From Dugong dugon (taxonomy: Eukaryota > Chordata > Mammalia > Sirenia > Dugongidae), in contig CM057475.1 of NCBI GenBank assembly GCA_030035585.1, forward strand, positions 5,527,501 through 5,591,500: DNA of 64,000 nucleotides. The letters run 5' to 3'. The notes beneath the pieces are model-generated. The model was not told the origin of the DNA. It saw nothing but the letters and a program-made list of their open reading frames with translations, and searched no databases. Made by a program: the position numbers and the translations under genes. How positions within the stretch are numbered: position 1 is the first letter of the stretch; every line of letters starts with the position of its first letter. Below, one piece after another: positions 50,840 through 63,083 of the stretch.

Positions 50840-51200
50840 TACCAAAATAGCCTCTGTAACTAAAATTGTGTGGTAGTGGTGCATGAATAGACGAATAGAA
50901 TAAAATGCCTCAAAATAGGCCCAAGCACATTTGAAACAATATGTTCATAAAAGTGGCATTTCAGGCCGCTGGGGCAAAGATGGACTGTTTTTAAAATATG
51001 GTACTGGAACAACTGGATAGTCATTTATAAAAATAAACTCCAAATTAGAGATCGAAATGTAAAAGATGACACCATACAAGCACTAGCATAAAAACGTGGT
51101 TGACTTCCTCTGTTACCTCAGTGTAAGGAAAGGCTTTCTATGACTCAGAATCCAGAGGCAAGAAAAGAAACAATTGATAAATTTAAATGCATAAAAAGAA
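50840..51200 (+). mobile_element. L1 ORF2 C-terminal relic
   Basis: ATGGTACTGGAACAACTGGA, GTGAAATGTAAAAG-like and TAGCATAAAAACGTGG sequences follow the 3' part of L1 ORF2; no intact frame. Confidence 0.6.
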
Positions 51201-51899
51201 AGCATTTTTTCCACTCTGGCATGTCATCACTCTAACCCTTACAACAACAACAACAAAAAAGCTGAAAAAAAAATTAACAACTGTTCTTATATCCTTGAGA
51301 GAATTGAGGTTAAAGGGCAAACTAACATTCAGGAAACTGGAGAGACAAATGACTGCAGAAAATACAGATTTGTTTACCTGAAGTAGAAGTTACTGGAGCC
51401 AGTAACCCCAGTAGGAACATTTAAAAGTAATTAAATTGCTGGAGGCTGAGTGTGGATTAGCTTTGAGAGAGAAAATCTGGTGTTCCATTCTATAGGGCGT
51501 CCTTACACTTGCCTGGGTTTTACTTCCAGGAGTCCCACTAGGTTCTCACTGAAGATCAGAGAAAAATCCCCTTGCATTGGCCCAGAGCATTCTCCACAAC
51601 AAAAATCTAACCAGCAGTGGGAAAGACTTCACCAGAACCTTATCCTGCTTGGAGGAAAGTAAATTACAGAACTTGGGCACCCTCTAGCCATCCTGTCTTC
51701 ACTGAAGGAGAGGTGGTTGAGAAGCACTTGTAAAGGTCACAGCCTAGGGACACACAGACATAAAAAGACTTACCAAATCATACAGTTATAGACTGCATCT
51801 CCTCCACCCCCTACACCTTGCCACCACAACAGGGCTCCAGCATAATAACAGTGGATTACAACTGAGAGTTGCAAGACACAATCTGTTTTTAAGAAGGAT

Positions 51900-53272
51900 T
51901 TTCTAGGAAAGTCCAAAGACAACAGAGGAGACAAAAACAAGGACACTAGAGGAAGTTGAAGCCCCTGGCACTTAAAGCTACAATAACCATTAAAGAAAGC
52001 CTATTTTCTAGCCAGATAAATATAAAATCTCACACTGAAGGCCTATTGACCTTAGTTGCTATTAATACATGTCCAGCTTTCAACAAAAAATTACAAGCCA
52101 GGCTAAAGAAAAAAACACAATATGAGGAGACAAAGCAAGCAGCAGAACCAGATAGAGATATGGCAGAGATTTTGGAATGATCAGATCAGAAATTTAAAAT
52201 AACTACGATTAATATGCTAAGAACTCTAATGGAAAAAGTGGACAATGTGCAGGAGCAGATGGGTAATGTAAGGACAGAGATGGAAACTCTAAGAAAGAAC
52301 CAAAAGTACTACAAATTAAAAAAAAACACTAAGAGAAATGAGGAACACCTTTGATGGACTCACCAGTATACTGGACATGTCTGAGGAAAAAATCAGGGAG
52401 TTTCAAGATACATCAATAGAAACTTCACAAGCTGAAAAAAAAAAAAAAATCCAAAAACTGTTCGACAACTAAAAAGATGTAACACACACATAATGGGAAT
52501 ACCAAAAGTAGAAAAGAGAGAGAAAGGATCAGAAGAAATACCTGAAGTAAAAATGGCTGAGGATTTTCCAAAATTAATAACAGAAGCTAAACCACTAATT
52601 TAGGAAACTCAGAGACTACCAATCAGGATATACAAAAAATCTACGTGTAGACATACCATGGAGCTTTGGTGGCTCAGTGATTAAAGGCTCAGGCTGCTAA
52701 TCAAGAGATCAGTGGTTCGAATCCACCAGCCACTCCTTGGAAACGCTATAGGGCAGTTCTACTCTGTCCTGTAGGGTCACTGTGAGTCAGAATTGACAGC
52801 AATCGGTTTTTTGTTTAGGCATACCATATTCAGACTGCAGAAAATCAAAGACAAAGTCTTGAAAGGAACCAGAGTAAAATAACCTATAGAGAAAACCATG
52901 AAAGCAAGAACTGAGTGGATTGAAATATTTACAGTGTTGAAAGAAAAAAATCACCAACCTAAAATTTTATATCCAGTGAAATTATCTTTCAAATGTGAAG
53001 AAGAAATAAAGGCATTCTCACATAAAGGTGGTACAAAAAGGGAAGCTACAGGTCAATATCTCTCATGAACATAGATGCAGAAAACCCTCAACAAAATAAC
53101 AGCAAATCAAATCCAACACTGTATAAAAAGAATTGTACACCATGACCCAAATGGAATTTATTCCACCTATGCAAGGCTGGTTCAACATTCAAAATCGATT
53201 AATCCTTCAGGTCAGGAAGAAAAATTATAGCAATAAGTGCAGGAAAAACATTTGACAGAATTCAACACCAGC
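51900..53272 (+). mobile_element. L1/HAL1-like relics (ORF1 region, then ORF2 RT region)
   Basis: ATGGCAGAGATTTTGGAATG, AACTACGATTAATATGCTAA and CTCTAATGGAAAAAGTGGAC suggest an ORF1-type or HAL1 relic; 53030-53272 (CTACAGGTCAATATCTCTCA, CCCAAATGGAATTTATTCC) is from ORF2. All frames broken. Holds the AfroSINE at 52660. Confidence 0.6.
52660..52815 (+). repeat. AfroSINE within L1 relic
   Basis: Head GGAGCTTTGGTGGCTCAGTG, box B-like GGTTCGAATCCACC. Duplication TAGRCATACCAT at 52648-52659 and 52816-52827. Confidence 0.92.
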
Positions 53273-53432
53273 TACACCTTTAGCCTCACTAGTCTTCCCT
53301 CCTTCTATATAGGACTTAGTTGTGTACCCCCATCATGCAATTACTCTGCTTCCTGGCAGCATCCAATCCAGTGCAAAGTCCACTTAAACTTTCCTCTAAA
53401 TCACCTAAAACAAGCCCAAATCCTATAATAAC

Positions 53433-53487
53433 TTCTTTGTAGAGTGGAAATCGACTCAATGGCAACAGGTTTGGTTTTTTGGTTTTG
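53433..53487 (+). repeat. AfroSINE 3' tail fragment
   Basis: GTAGAGTGGAAATCGACTCA then ATGGCAACAGGTTTGGTTTT. Confidence 0.75.
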
Positions 53488-54121
53488 AACAACCTCTTAC
53501 TAAGGTGCCCCATGATTTCTATGGTGTGCATGCTTCCTCATTGCAATGAACGATATACCCAAGTTGTTCAACTACAGGCATGTTCCCAATGGTATTTGGC
53601 TGAAAGACAGTGACACCATACATAAGAGCATAGTCAAATAAACAATGTACCAGGCAATGTGCTCAGCATTTTCCAAATTCATCTCACTTAATCCTCATCA
53701 AGGTGGCATAGCTGGTGGGTGGCAGAGAACAAAGGTAAAATCTGGCAAAACATCTCACCCAACACTGCTATTATCTCTACCAAATCCTTACAACGTCCCC
53801 AAGAGGTTTCCCATTGTCACAGTTGTTCCCTTCTGCATCTGTTCAAGAAGCACAGGCATTCCTAGAGGTGCCTTATAAATCAGTAAACCAGATCCCTTAC
53901 TTCCTGCCCCATTCCTGGTCATCCTGTTGCTATCCTACACAGTTGAACTTGGTTCCAGTGTAAACCCTAGAGGAGCTTTCTGCCAGGGTATTTCCAAGGT
54001 CAGGGATACTATCAAGGTAAATACAAATCTAAAAAATTTTTCATTTACAAATTCTCCTCATACAGAGTTTCTGGAGCCATGGAGGCTGGATGAACCCCTG
54101 AAACTATTGCTGTGAGAAAAT
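53488..54121. other. Intergenic, nothing recognised
   Basis: No family assigned. Confidence 0.45.
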
Positions 54122-54994
54122 CTTTTTTTTTTCCTAAATTTTATATATTTTGTTGTTGAGAATATACACAGCAAAACATCAGTTCAACAGTTTCTAAGTA
54201 TACAATTTAGTGACATTGATTACATTCCTTGGGTTGTGCAACCATTCTTACCTTCATTTTCTGAGTAGTTCCTCCATCATAACATAAACTCCCTGCCCCC
54301 TAAGGTTCTATCTAATCTTTCAAGTTGCTATTGTCAATTTGATCCAGTATACCCATTGCCGTCAAGTTGATTCCGATTCATAGCAACCCTATATAGATAG
54401 TTCTTAAAAGAGCATAATGCTGAAAGCAGACGTTTTTTACTAGTTAAGTAAACTAATGTTCAGTTTTAAGAAGACTTTAGGGGATATTTTTGGTTTAAAG
54501 TTTAAAGATTATCTCAGGGCAATGGTTTCAGGGGTGTATCCACCCTCAATAGCTCCAGAAGGTCTGGAGTTCATAAGAATTTGAAATTCTGTTCTGCATT
54601 TTTTTCCTTTTGATCAGCATTCTTCTATAGAATCTTTGATCAAAATGTTCAGTAATAATAACCAGGCACTATCCAGTTCTCCTGGTCTCATGGCAAAGGA
54701 GGTAGTTGTTCATGGAGGCAATCAGCCACACATTTCATGCCCTCCTCCTATTCCTGACTCTCCTTGTTCTGTTGCTACAGGTGAATAGAGACAAATTGTT
54801 GTGACTCCCATGGCCGCTTGCAAGCTTTTAAGACCCCAGGCACTACACAAAGAACTAGGAGAAAGAACAGAAGCACTAATACGTTATTAGGCCAATTACC
54901 TGAGATGTCCCATGAAACCATGACCCTAAACCTCCAAGACAAGAAACCAAATCCCATGAAGTGTTTGGTTGCACATAAGCAGCCTCAGCAGCTA
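54122..54994 (-). mobile_element. Antisense L1 3' UTR, paralogue of 11269-12300
   Basis: T-run then GTTGTTGAGAATATACACAG; runs through CTTGCAAGCTTTTAAGACCC. Contains a SINE/RTE-tail fragment at 54352-54397 but no LTR at the site filled in the 11-kb copy. Confidence 0.8.
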
Positions 54995-55472
54995 CTTTTT
55001 TTTTTGTCATAGTTGTAAGTATGTCTATCACACAATTTATGCCACTTCAGATTTTTACAGGTGTACAATTTATTGACAGCAATTACAGTAATCAGCTGTA
55101 CAACCCTACCCTTAATCAGTGCGATTTATTCATCACTATTAACCTGCCTTTGCCCGTCCCATCTGCCCCTAGTAACCACTAATAAACTTTGGTCTCTGTA
55201 CGTTTGCCTTTTCATGTCTTTATATAAGTGAGGTCATATAATATTTGTCCTTCCTTGATCGGCTTATTTCAACATAACGTTGTCAAGGTCCATCCATACT
55301 GTAACATGTATTAAGACCTCGTTTCTAGCTGAGTAGTATTCCATTGTATGTATGTACCACATTTGGTTTATCCATTCATCTGTTGATGGGCATTTAGGTT
55401 GTTTCCACCTTTTGGCTATTATGAATAATGCTGTAATGAACGTTGGTGTACAAGTCTCTGTCTGAGTCTCCG
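54995..55472 (-). mobile_element. Antisense L1 3' end
   Basis: T-run, CAGGTGTACAATTTATTGAC, GAGTAGTATTCCATTGTATG and TTAGGTTGTTTCCACCTTTT. Confidence 0.85.
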
Positions 55473-55745
55473 TTTTTCCTTACTTCTTTCTTTCATCTGC
55501 AATCTCTGTTCATTCTACTTTCTCTCTTCATTCTCTGTTCAACCTCTTCTTCTCACCAACTCCACTGCTACCACCCTAAGCCAAGGCGCCATAATCTTTC
55601 ACCTGAGCTACTGTAATTAACCTCAAAACTGTCCTCTTTACTTCCACTTTCACACTTTTTGTTGTCTGTTTTCTACATAGCAGCCCAAATGGTCATTTTA
55701 ACACACACACACGCACACACATATTTATACATCTACTCCTTTCTT

Positions 55746-55856
55746 CACGATAAATGGAGAAAATATTGAAGTTGTCCAGGACTTCGTTTTACTTGGATCT
55801 ATTGTACATAGGTTCACCATGAGTTGGAACCTACTCGAGAGCACCTAACAGCAACT
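55746..55856 (+). mobile_element. RTE LINE fragment with internal deletion
   Basis: ACGATAAATGGAGAAAATAT ... TTACTTGGATC joins directly to the 3' tail CATGAGTTGGAACCTACTCG ... CACCTAACAGCAAC, skipping about 500 bp present in other copies. Confidence 0.8.
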
Positions 55857-55959
55857 CATCACTTATGGACTGTCTTGTTATTCAACAATTGCACTTATGA
55901 CAACAGTAAAAAATCTACTATCTGACTATTTTGCGTATTAATGACCTATTTCTGCCATT

Positions 55960-57010
55960 AAGGAACACTGAGGTGTCCCCCATGTGCACGTAGAAAGGAA
56001 GCTCTTATTGCATAGTATTTCACCATTAGCCAGGGAAGAGGGGGAAAGTGGTCTCCCCGAGTTGCCGCTGGGATGCCGGGCAGAGCAGAGAGGGGGCCAC
56101 CGGGTATAGGACACTGCCTGGAGGGTCCTGGTTGCCCACGGGGCTGAGGCCAGGGCAGCAGCAGCTGGTGTCTTGAAGGTGGGCTGTCCTCGGGGCCGGG
56201 AGGAAGCAGGACCCCAGGACCTGGCCCCATCTTGCAGCCCCAAGGTGCATCAGGAATGGGCCAGGCTGAGGTCAGAAGGAGCCCTGAGATGGAGCACTCG
56301 GGTGCCTGGGGCCCATGGGACCCCACATCTGACCGCACCTGTGTGGCCCCTTACCCTTCCTCGATGTCCCCTCCTGGCCGGGCACAGGAGAGGGTGGGAC
56401 AGGCTACCTGGGTGGAGGTAGGGTCAGCAGGTGAGTGGCTAGCTGCAGTTTAAGGTCAAGGGCAGAGTCCGGGCCTGGCCATCATGGCCTCAGAGAAAGC
56501 TCTTGATTGTCCATTCTCATGGGGACTTGGGGGTGGAGGGGAGCAGGGCCACCCAGCAAGAGTGGTGAATGCTCAGGCAAGGGGCAGGCAGGGGGACCTA
56601 GCAAGCAGTGTGCACCCTTCACTGTGGCACCCAGGCTCTTCCACCCACAGACAGGGAGCCCCCTGCCCTGACAAAGCCACTAGGGGTGTTTTGGAGTCAT
56701 TGAGGGGATAAGCCAAAGGCCATCCATCCTGAAAATACAATGAGGGTAGGAGAAGAAGGGGACCCCAGAGATGGGGAGGGCGGCAGGGCTTGGGCCACCC
56801 TGGCTCTGGAAGACTGGGCAGACCTCCCCTATGGGTGGCAGTAGAGGCTGAGCTCTCCTGAGACAACATGGGGGAGGGGAGGCAGTGGGGCAGGTGACCT
56901 CAGCAGGGGCTCAGCAGAACATTCACAGTATAGGTGAGGGGGTGAGGTAGTGTGGTCATCCTCCATTTTCCCATAACACTGATTTTTGCGACCTGGTCTT
57001 TGGAACCTAA
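55960..57010. other. GC-rich block of unknown identity
   Basis: About 1 kb, clearly richer in G and C than its flanks, with few CpGs (so not a typical island). Frames of 126 codons (55958-56338, minus) and 98 codons (56573-56869, minus) lack recognisable motifs. Flanked by an RTE fragment and a tRNA-Gly-like SINE head. Confidence 0.5.
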
Positions 57011-57053
57011 CCATGTTGATAAGTGAGGAGTGGGGGTATATATATAATCATCT

Positions 57054-57104
57054 GAGGCATTGATAGTTCAGTGGTGGATTCTCACCGTCCATGCAGGAGG
57101 CACA
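57054..57104 (+). repeat. tRNA-Gly-like SINE head, truncated
   Basis: GGCATTGATAGTTCAGTGGT then CTCACCGTCCATGCAGGAGG, cut off by the T-run of an antisense L1. Same head as 24976. Confidence 0.7.
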
Positions 57105-57158
57105 CTTTTTTTTTTTTTTTTACCAATTCAACTTTTTACAGGTGTACAATTTATTGAC

Positions 57159-57319
57159 CAAAACCCATTGGCCGTTGAGTTGATTCTGACTTTTAGCAAC
57201 CCTATACCACAGAGTAGAACTGCCCCATAGAGTTTTCAAGGAGGAGCTGGTGGATTCGAACTACTGAGCTTTTGGTTAGCAGCTGTAGCTCTTAACCACC
57301 GTGCCACCAGGGCTTCCAG
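57159..57319 (-). repeat. AfroSINE in L1, with empty-site paralogue
   Basis: Minus-strand copy flanked by CARTTTATTGAC at 57147-57158 and 57317-57328. The unoccupied L1 sequence is at 55060-55085. Confidence 0.92.
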
Positions 57320-57792
57320 TTTATTGACAGCAATTACAATAATTGGCTGTGCGACCCCACCCTTAATCAATACAATATTTCCATCACCATTAATCTTCCC
57401 CTGACTTTTCGCTTCCCTCTTACCCCTGATAGCCACTATTAAACTTTGTTCTCTATACGTTTGACTATACTTGTCTTTTTATATGTGAGGTCACACAATA
57501 TCTGTCCTTTTGTGATTGGCTTATTTCCCTCAGCATAATGTCTTCAAGCTTCATCCACATTGTAGCCTGTATCAAGACATCATTCCTCCTACTCGCTGAG
57601 TAGTATTCGATTGTATGTATGTATCACGTTTTGTTTTTCCATTCATCTGTTGATGGGCATTTAGGTTGTTTCCACCTTTTGGCTATTATGAATAGTGCTA
57701 CAATGATCATTGGTATACAAGTCTCTGTTTGAGTCTCTCAAGTCTTTTGGGTATACACCTAGGAGTGGAATTGCTGGCTCATATGGTACTCC

Positions 57793-57890
57793 TGTAAAGA
57801 ATTCAGCCTCGGGAATCCTATGGGGCAGTTCTACTCTGTCCTATAGGGTTGCTATGGGTTGAAATTCACTTGACGGTAATGGGTATTGTA
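57793..57890 (+). repeat. AfroSINE 3' half
   Basis: GAATCCTATGGGGCAGTTCT then AGGGTTGCTATGGGTTGAAA. Confidence 0.85.
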
Positions 57891-58032
57891 GTACTATTTT
57901 TAGTTTTTTGAGGAAATGCATGCTGTTTTCTACAAGGGTTGTACCATTTTGCATTTCCACCAGCAATGGATAAGAGTTCCAATTTCCCCACATCCTTGCC
58001 AACATTTATTATTATTATTATTTTTTAGCCAT

Positions 58033-58599
58033 TGTCTTAGGCTGTGTTCTCTAGAGAAGCAAAACCAGTAAAACATAAAATATATAGAGAAAGATTTATA
58101 TAAAGGAAATGGCTGACGTGGTATTAGAGGTTGGAGAGTCCCAAATCCATGGGTCAGGCTAGAGGATTCTCCTGATTCATGTAGCCACAGGGCTGGTGAA
58201 TGCAAGATTGGCAGGTCAGACAGCAGGGCTCTTGCTCACAGGCTTTGAAGACCAATGAATCCCAAGATTGGCAGGCAAGACCACAGGTAAGCTGCTAGCT
58301 CAAGTCCCAAGAACCGGAGGTCAGATGAACAGGAGCCAGCTTCAGGACCCAAAGAGATCAAAAGCCCTCTAGCCTTGGCAGAATGTCCACTTGGATTTGA
58401 TGTAGGCCATATGCCCAAGGAAACTCCATTTCAGCTGATTGACTACTCATAGAAGATCCCATCATGGTGGTGATGACATTATATCAAATCTCATCATGGA
58501 AGTGATCACATCATTATACAAGTGCCAAACTACATCATAACTGCCAAACCAATGAGAATCATGGCCCAGCCAAGTTGACACACAATCCTAAAGATCACA
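58033..58599 (-). mobile_element. 3' LTR of ERV-L provirus
   Basis: 567 bp; on the minus strand it begins TGTGATCTTTAGGATTGTGT and ends CAGCCTAAGACA. The flanking base group on the outer side is GCCAT (58028-58032); the matching duplicate should lie beyond the right edge. A purine tract AAGGGGTGG adjoins the inner end, as expected for plus-strand priming. Confidence 0.92.
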
Positions 58600-58819
58600 G
58601 TCCACCCCTTATCAATTTAGCACCTGTACATATTTCCTTAAGCCATACATAATCTCTGAATAAAGACAATTATAAAGTCATACTTGCACCTAATGTGATA
58701 CAATGAACACACATACAACTGAATGTGCACTGGCCCTGTTTACATCTTATATTTTATAAGTGAATAAAAATATTTGATGCACACATACAAAGCAGAAATA
58801 CTTATAACAATTAGGGTCC

Positions 58820-59300
58820 TCATTTCTGCAACTCATCACGTGGTCGTAACTGATATTTAGAACTACCTTCTTCCACCACCCATTCCGTATTCCCTTTAAC
58901 TTCAGCGAGCACCTCAACTGGCCATGGTTCTTTTTCTGGTGGGGTGACCCAAACGTTTATTCCTGAAGAATCCGGGCTATTAGTGGTCATGTCATGCTGT
59001 AGTTTTCCATTGACTTTAATCAAAGAGCATGGAAGTACTAAGAGATGCCTTAAGGGATCTCCTACATTCCAGGCATACTCTTCTTTACCTCCATTATGTA
59101 ATATCCATCTGATTTCTTCTTGGTAATCAGGATCAACCACATCAACCAATATGGTAACTCCCTTCTTTGCCTGTAGATCCAGAGGCATAAGAAGCCCAAA
59201 GTGGCCAGGTGGTATTCTTAACTTCCAGTTCAATGAAATCAGTGATGTGTCTCTGGGTAGGAGCATTCCTCCCTCTGGAACTAAGACCTCTAGACCCACA
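58820..59300 (-). pseudogene. ERV-L dUTPase-like domain relic
   Basis: Recognisable dUTPase order: VPEGGMLLPRD, then PPGHFGLLMPL (substrate-side P.G..G motif), KKGVTI, and VVDPDYQEEI, the motif that carries the nucleotide-binding Asp. The frame remains open to a stop at 58820. The upstream join with integrase is frameshifted. Confidence 0.8.
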
Positions 59301-59382
59301 GAGCATAAAGGTCGCAGGGACAGGAAGCAAAAATTTTGTGAATGGGTCACTAGGGGTAATAGTGAGTGGTGCCACTCCCATT

Positions 59383-60207
59383 TCAACCCCTTAATTTTCT
59401 GGACCCATGAATCCTGGCTATAGGAGAAACAGCACCATATATTGGATGCTGGTTCAGAGCATATATAGCTTCCTGGAGAACATTGCCCCAACCCTGCAAG
59501 GTATTGCCACCTAGCTGGCACCGTAATTGTGTCTCTAGGAGGCCATTCCATTGTTCTATCAATCCAGCTGCTTCAGGATGATGGGGAACATAGTAAGACC
59601 AGTGAATTCCATGAGCATGGGCCCATTGCCACACTTCATTTTCTGTGAAGTGAGTCCCTCGATCTGAGGCAGTGCTGTTTGGAATACCTTGATGGTGGTG
59701 TTCTATAGGGCCACGGATGGTAGTTTTGGCAGAAGCATTGTGTGCAGGGAAGGCAAATCCATATCCAGCCTAGGTGTCTGTTCCAGTAAGAATGAAACAC
59801 TGCCATTTCCATGAGGGAAGTGGTCCAATGTAATCAACTTGCCACCATGTTGCTGGCTGATCACCTCGAGGGATGGTCCCATATCTAGGACTAAGTGTTG
59901 GTCTCTGATGCTGACAGATTGGGCATTGAGCAGTGGCTGTAGCCAAGTCGGACTTGGTGAGTGGAAATCCATGTTGCTGAGCCCATGCATAACTTCCATC
60001 CCTGCCACCATGGTCACTTTGTTCATGAGCCCATTGAGCAATGACAAGAGTGACTGGGGATAGATGGTGACTTGTTTCCACAGAATGCGTCATCCTATCC
60101 ACTTGATTGTTAAAATCCTCCTTTGCCAAGGTCACCCTTTGGTGAGCATTCACATGAGAAACAAATAACTTCACTTCTTTGGCCCTTTTAGAGAGGTCTA
60201 TGCACAT
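59383..60207 (-). pseudogene. ERV-L integrase relic
   Basis: Zinc-binding HHCC module is visible (HEQSDHGG and CPICQ), then the core Asp (WWQVDYIGPLP), a second Asp in ASDRGTHFT near 59665, and the Glu in EAAGLIEQWN. The frame breaks between 59770 and 59634. Confidence 0.85.
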
Positions 60208-60919
60208 ACCTGTTCCCCATACCTCCTTGTCTCAAATTTTCCAATATGTTCCTTCCAAGTCCCTGACCACCCAGCCAAACCATTGGCCACAGACCATGAA
60301 TCTGGCCATTTCTCCTTCCAAGCAAAGTGAACTACCAGGTGCACTGCTCGAAGTTTTGCCCATTGGGAGGATGTCCCTTCACCACTGTCCTTCAGGGAGG
60401 TCCCAGAAAGGGGCTGTAGTGCTGCTGCTGTCCACTTTCTGGTGGTGCCTGCATATTGCACAGAATCATCTGTAAACCAGGCACAAGTTTTCTCTTCTTC
60501 AGTCAACTGATAATAAGGAACTCCCCATGATGCCATAGGTGCAGACTGTGAGATGGAAGGTAATGTGACAAGAGTGGAGACCATGGGCATTTGGGCCACT
60601 TCCTCATGCAATTTACTTGTTCCTTCAGGTCCTGCTCGGGCCCAATCTCATATATATCACTTGCATTAATGATGGAGTGCTGCTTTTCACATCCAACTTT
60701 ATCAGACAACACACAAGTGGCTGAGCAGATTGCAAGGCTGAACCTGTTGCAGAGCCTTCTCTTGTTCTGAGCCCCACTCAAAATGAGCAACTTTTTGAGT
60801 CACTTGATAAATGGGCTGGAGTAGCACACCCAAATGAGGAATATGTTGCCTCCAAAATCCAAAGAGGCTCACTAGGCATTGTGCCTCTTTTTAGTTGTGG
60901 AAGGGCCAGATGCAATAAC
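60198..60919 (-). pseudogene. ERV-L connection and RNase H relic
   Basis: RNase H pieces: WFTDDS (first Asp), SQWAKLRAVHL and DSWSVANGL. At the place where the family has its catalytic Glu this copy has Lys (WAKLRA), and the frame is broken on both sides. Confidence 0.75.
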
Positions 60920-61627
60920 TTATCCTTCATGAGAAAGAATATCTTGACATGCCCAACACTTTTGGACCCCTAGAAATTTCACTGAGGTGGAACACACCTG
61001 AATTTTTGTGGAATTAATTTCCCACCCTCTAGCATGCAAATGTTTTACCAGGAAGTCTAGAGTCATTGACACTTCTTCCTTACGAGGTCCAATCAGCATG
61101 TCATCAACGTAATGGACCAGTGTGATGTCTTGTGGAAGGGAAAGGTGATCAAGATCCCTGCAGAAATTATGACATGGGGTTGGAGAGTTGATGTAGCCTT
61201 CAGGTAGGCAACGGAAGGCATATTGCTGGCCTTGCCAGCTGAAGGCAAACTGTTTCTGCTGGTCTTTCGAAACAGGTATGGAGAAAAAGACATTAGCCAG
61301 ATCAATAGCTGAATACCAGGTACCAGGAGATGTATTAATTTGTTCAAGCAATGAAACCACATCTGGAACAGCAGCTGCAATTTGTGTCACCACCTGGTTA
61401 AGTTTTCAATAATCCACTGTCATTCTCCAAGATCCATCTGTTTTTTGCACAGGCCAAATCGGCGAGTTGAATGGGGATGTGGTGGGAATCACCACCCTTG
61501 CATCCTTCAGGTCCTCAGTGGTTACAGTAATCTCTGCAATCCCTCCAAGAATACAGTATTGCTTTTTGTTTACTGTTTTCCTAGGTGGGGGCAGTTCTAA
61601 TGGCTTCCACTTAACTTTTCCTACCAT
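60920..61627 (-). pseudogene. ERV-L reverse transcriptase relic
   Basis: Fingers segment ([17 protein letters not shown]) followed by an in-frame TGA near 61403, then the palm with AIDLANVFFSIP and the YVDD box (LVHYVDDMLIG). Both halves are in one frame. Confidence 0.88.
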
Positions 61628-61738
61628 AATAGCCCTTACTCCATTTGTCAGGGAACCAATGTGGGGGTTCTGCCAGTTGCTGAGTATATTTATTCCAAGT
61701 ATTCATTCTGGAACTGGGGAAATCACTACAGGATTGGT

Positions 61739-62023
61739 TCAGGGACCCACTGGACCTATTGTGAGATAGACATGAGCCAAGACTCCATTAATAACCTGAT
61801 TTTCATATGCCCCTACTCTGATGGGTGGGCCACAGTGATGTTTTGGGTCTCCTGGAATTAATGTCAGTTCAGATCCAGTATCCAGTAATCCCCAAAAAGT
61901 CTGATTATTTCCTTCTCTCCAATGAACAGTCACTTTTGTAAAAGGCTGTAGACCCATTTGGGGAATGCTGGGAGAAAGATTAACAGTATAACTTCTTGGC
62001 AGTATATTGGAGTCCTTCCTCAA
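61739..62023 (-). pseudogene. ERV-L aspartic protease relic
   Basis: Contains LLDTGSELTLIPG, the retroviral protease active-site loop, and ends in a stop before RT. Confidence 0.8.
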
Positions 62024-62459
62024 GGAGACCCAGCCTCCTCTTCATTCAAGGGGTTGTGGGTCTTTAAACTCGCTCAAGTCTGAAAATTGATTGAGTGGCC
62101 ATGACTTTCTATTCTGGCAATTCGAGTTAGACTTCTGTTCACTTGACCTAGAATTCATCCGCTTATACAGATCACTTAAATATTTAGTAGATTTCCTATC
62201 TATGTCACTCCTAGGGACACCAAAAGTAGCCAACAACATAAGTCCACACAAGTCAGACTATACTGATTACTGCTTTGACTCTGCTGTCCATTATGGTAAC
62301 CACCCCCACCTTGTCTTTATCGTTGAGTGCCGCCACTTGGCCCCTACTATCATGGAGTCCAATCAGCCTCGTTCTAGTTAGATATCTTAATTCAGTTAGG
62401 GCAGTTCCCATTGTCAAATATGACTTACATAACATAACAATCACAGCAGTCTTCAAGGA

Positions 62460-63083
62460 TGTTGGTGTTGTAGGGAAAGAACATCACAAAGTTTAGTAAA
62501 GCAAAAAGAAAATTTTATTCGGCATATATTCAAATGCGCAAAAGTGGGAAAAGGGACACGCGTGCTGCCACAGCCCTGTCTGCTCAAGTCCAAGGAAATA
62601 TCACAGAACAGACAAATGTGGGAAAATGGACAAGCATGCTGCTAGAGCCATGTCTGCCCGAGTCCAAAGAATATTACACAATAGGCAAGAGTGAGAAAAC
62701 AGACAAGCATTCTGCCACAGCTATGTCTGCCCAAATTCAAAGACAATTACAGAATCATCAGTATATATTAACATTACAAATGGGCAAAACCATTAAAAGC
62801 CTAGCCCTTTTCAGATTGGCTAGAAACTGTGATCCTACGTTTTGAATTGTCCTTCTTAACAATCATGGGTACAGGTTTCAGTAACGAGAGTCAGGAGGGT
62901 CATCACTGGTCCTGCAGATTTCTACTCACTAAATGCTAACAGAAAAAGATAAGAGTAGAAAGTCTTTTGTGTTCTGTTTGATTGGCTTTATGTGAAAGTT
63001 TCCCTAAAAGATATTTGCCAAGATTATTTTAGCTATTGTGTTTATACCTCAGGGCTCCAGCTGGGTCACACTGTGTATACTCA
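62460..63083 (-). mobile_element. Solo LTR inserted in the ERV-L gag
   Basis: 624 bp with TG...CA ends. AGGA (part of a shared TCAAGGA) flanks it at 62456-62459 and 63084-63087. AATAAA on the minus strand at 62519-62514 fits a polyadenylation signal near the LTR's 3' end. Different family from the ERV-L LTRs. Confidence 0.75.
62537..62756. repeat. Three ~73-bp tandem repeats within the inserted LTR
   Basis: CAAAWGTGGGAAAA ... TGTCTGCYCRAGTCCAA recurs at steps of 74 and 73 bp. Confidence 0.85.

Larger units (their letters stand above)
57106..58032 (-). mobile_element. Antisense L1 3' end, carrying two SINE insertions
   Basis: T-run at 57108-57121, GAGTAGTATTCGATTGTATG, TTAGGTTGTTTCCACCTTTT and CATTTCCACCAGCAATGGA. 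Paralogue of 54995-55472. The ERV-L LTR was inserted at its left-over end. Confidence 0.85.

Noticed and set aside
55958..56338. 126-codon minus-strand frame as a gene
   Set aside because: GC-rich block with overlapping frames on both strands, no motif, no splice or promoter signal; kept only as an unidentified block.
58944..62381. Plus-strand open frames across the ERV region
   Set aside because: They are shadows of the minus-strand pol and gag relics, which carry the protein motifs.
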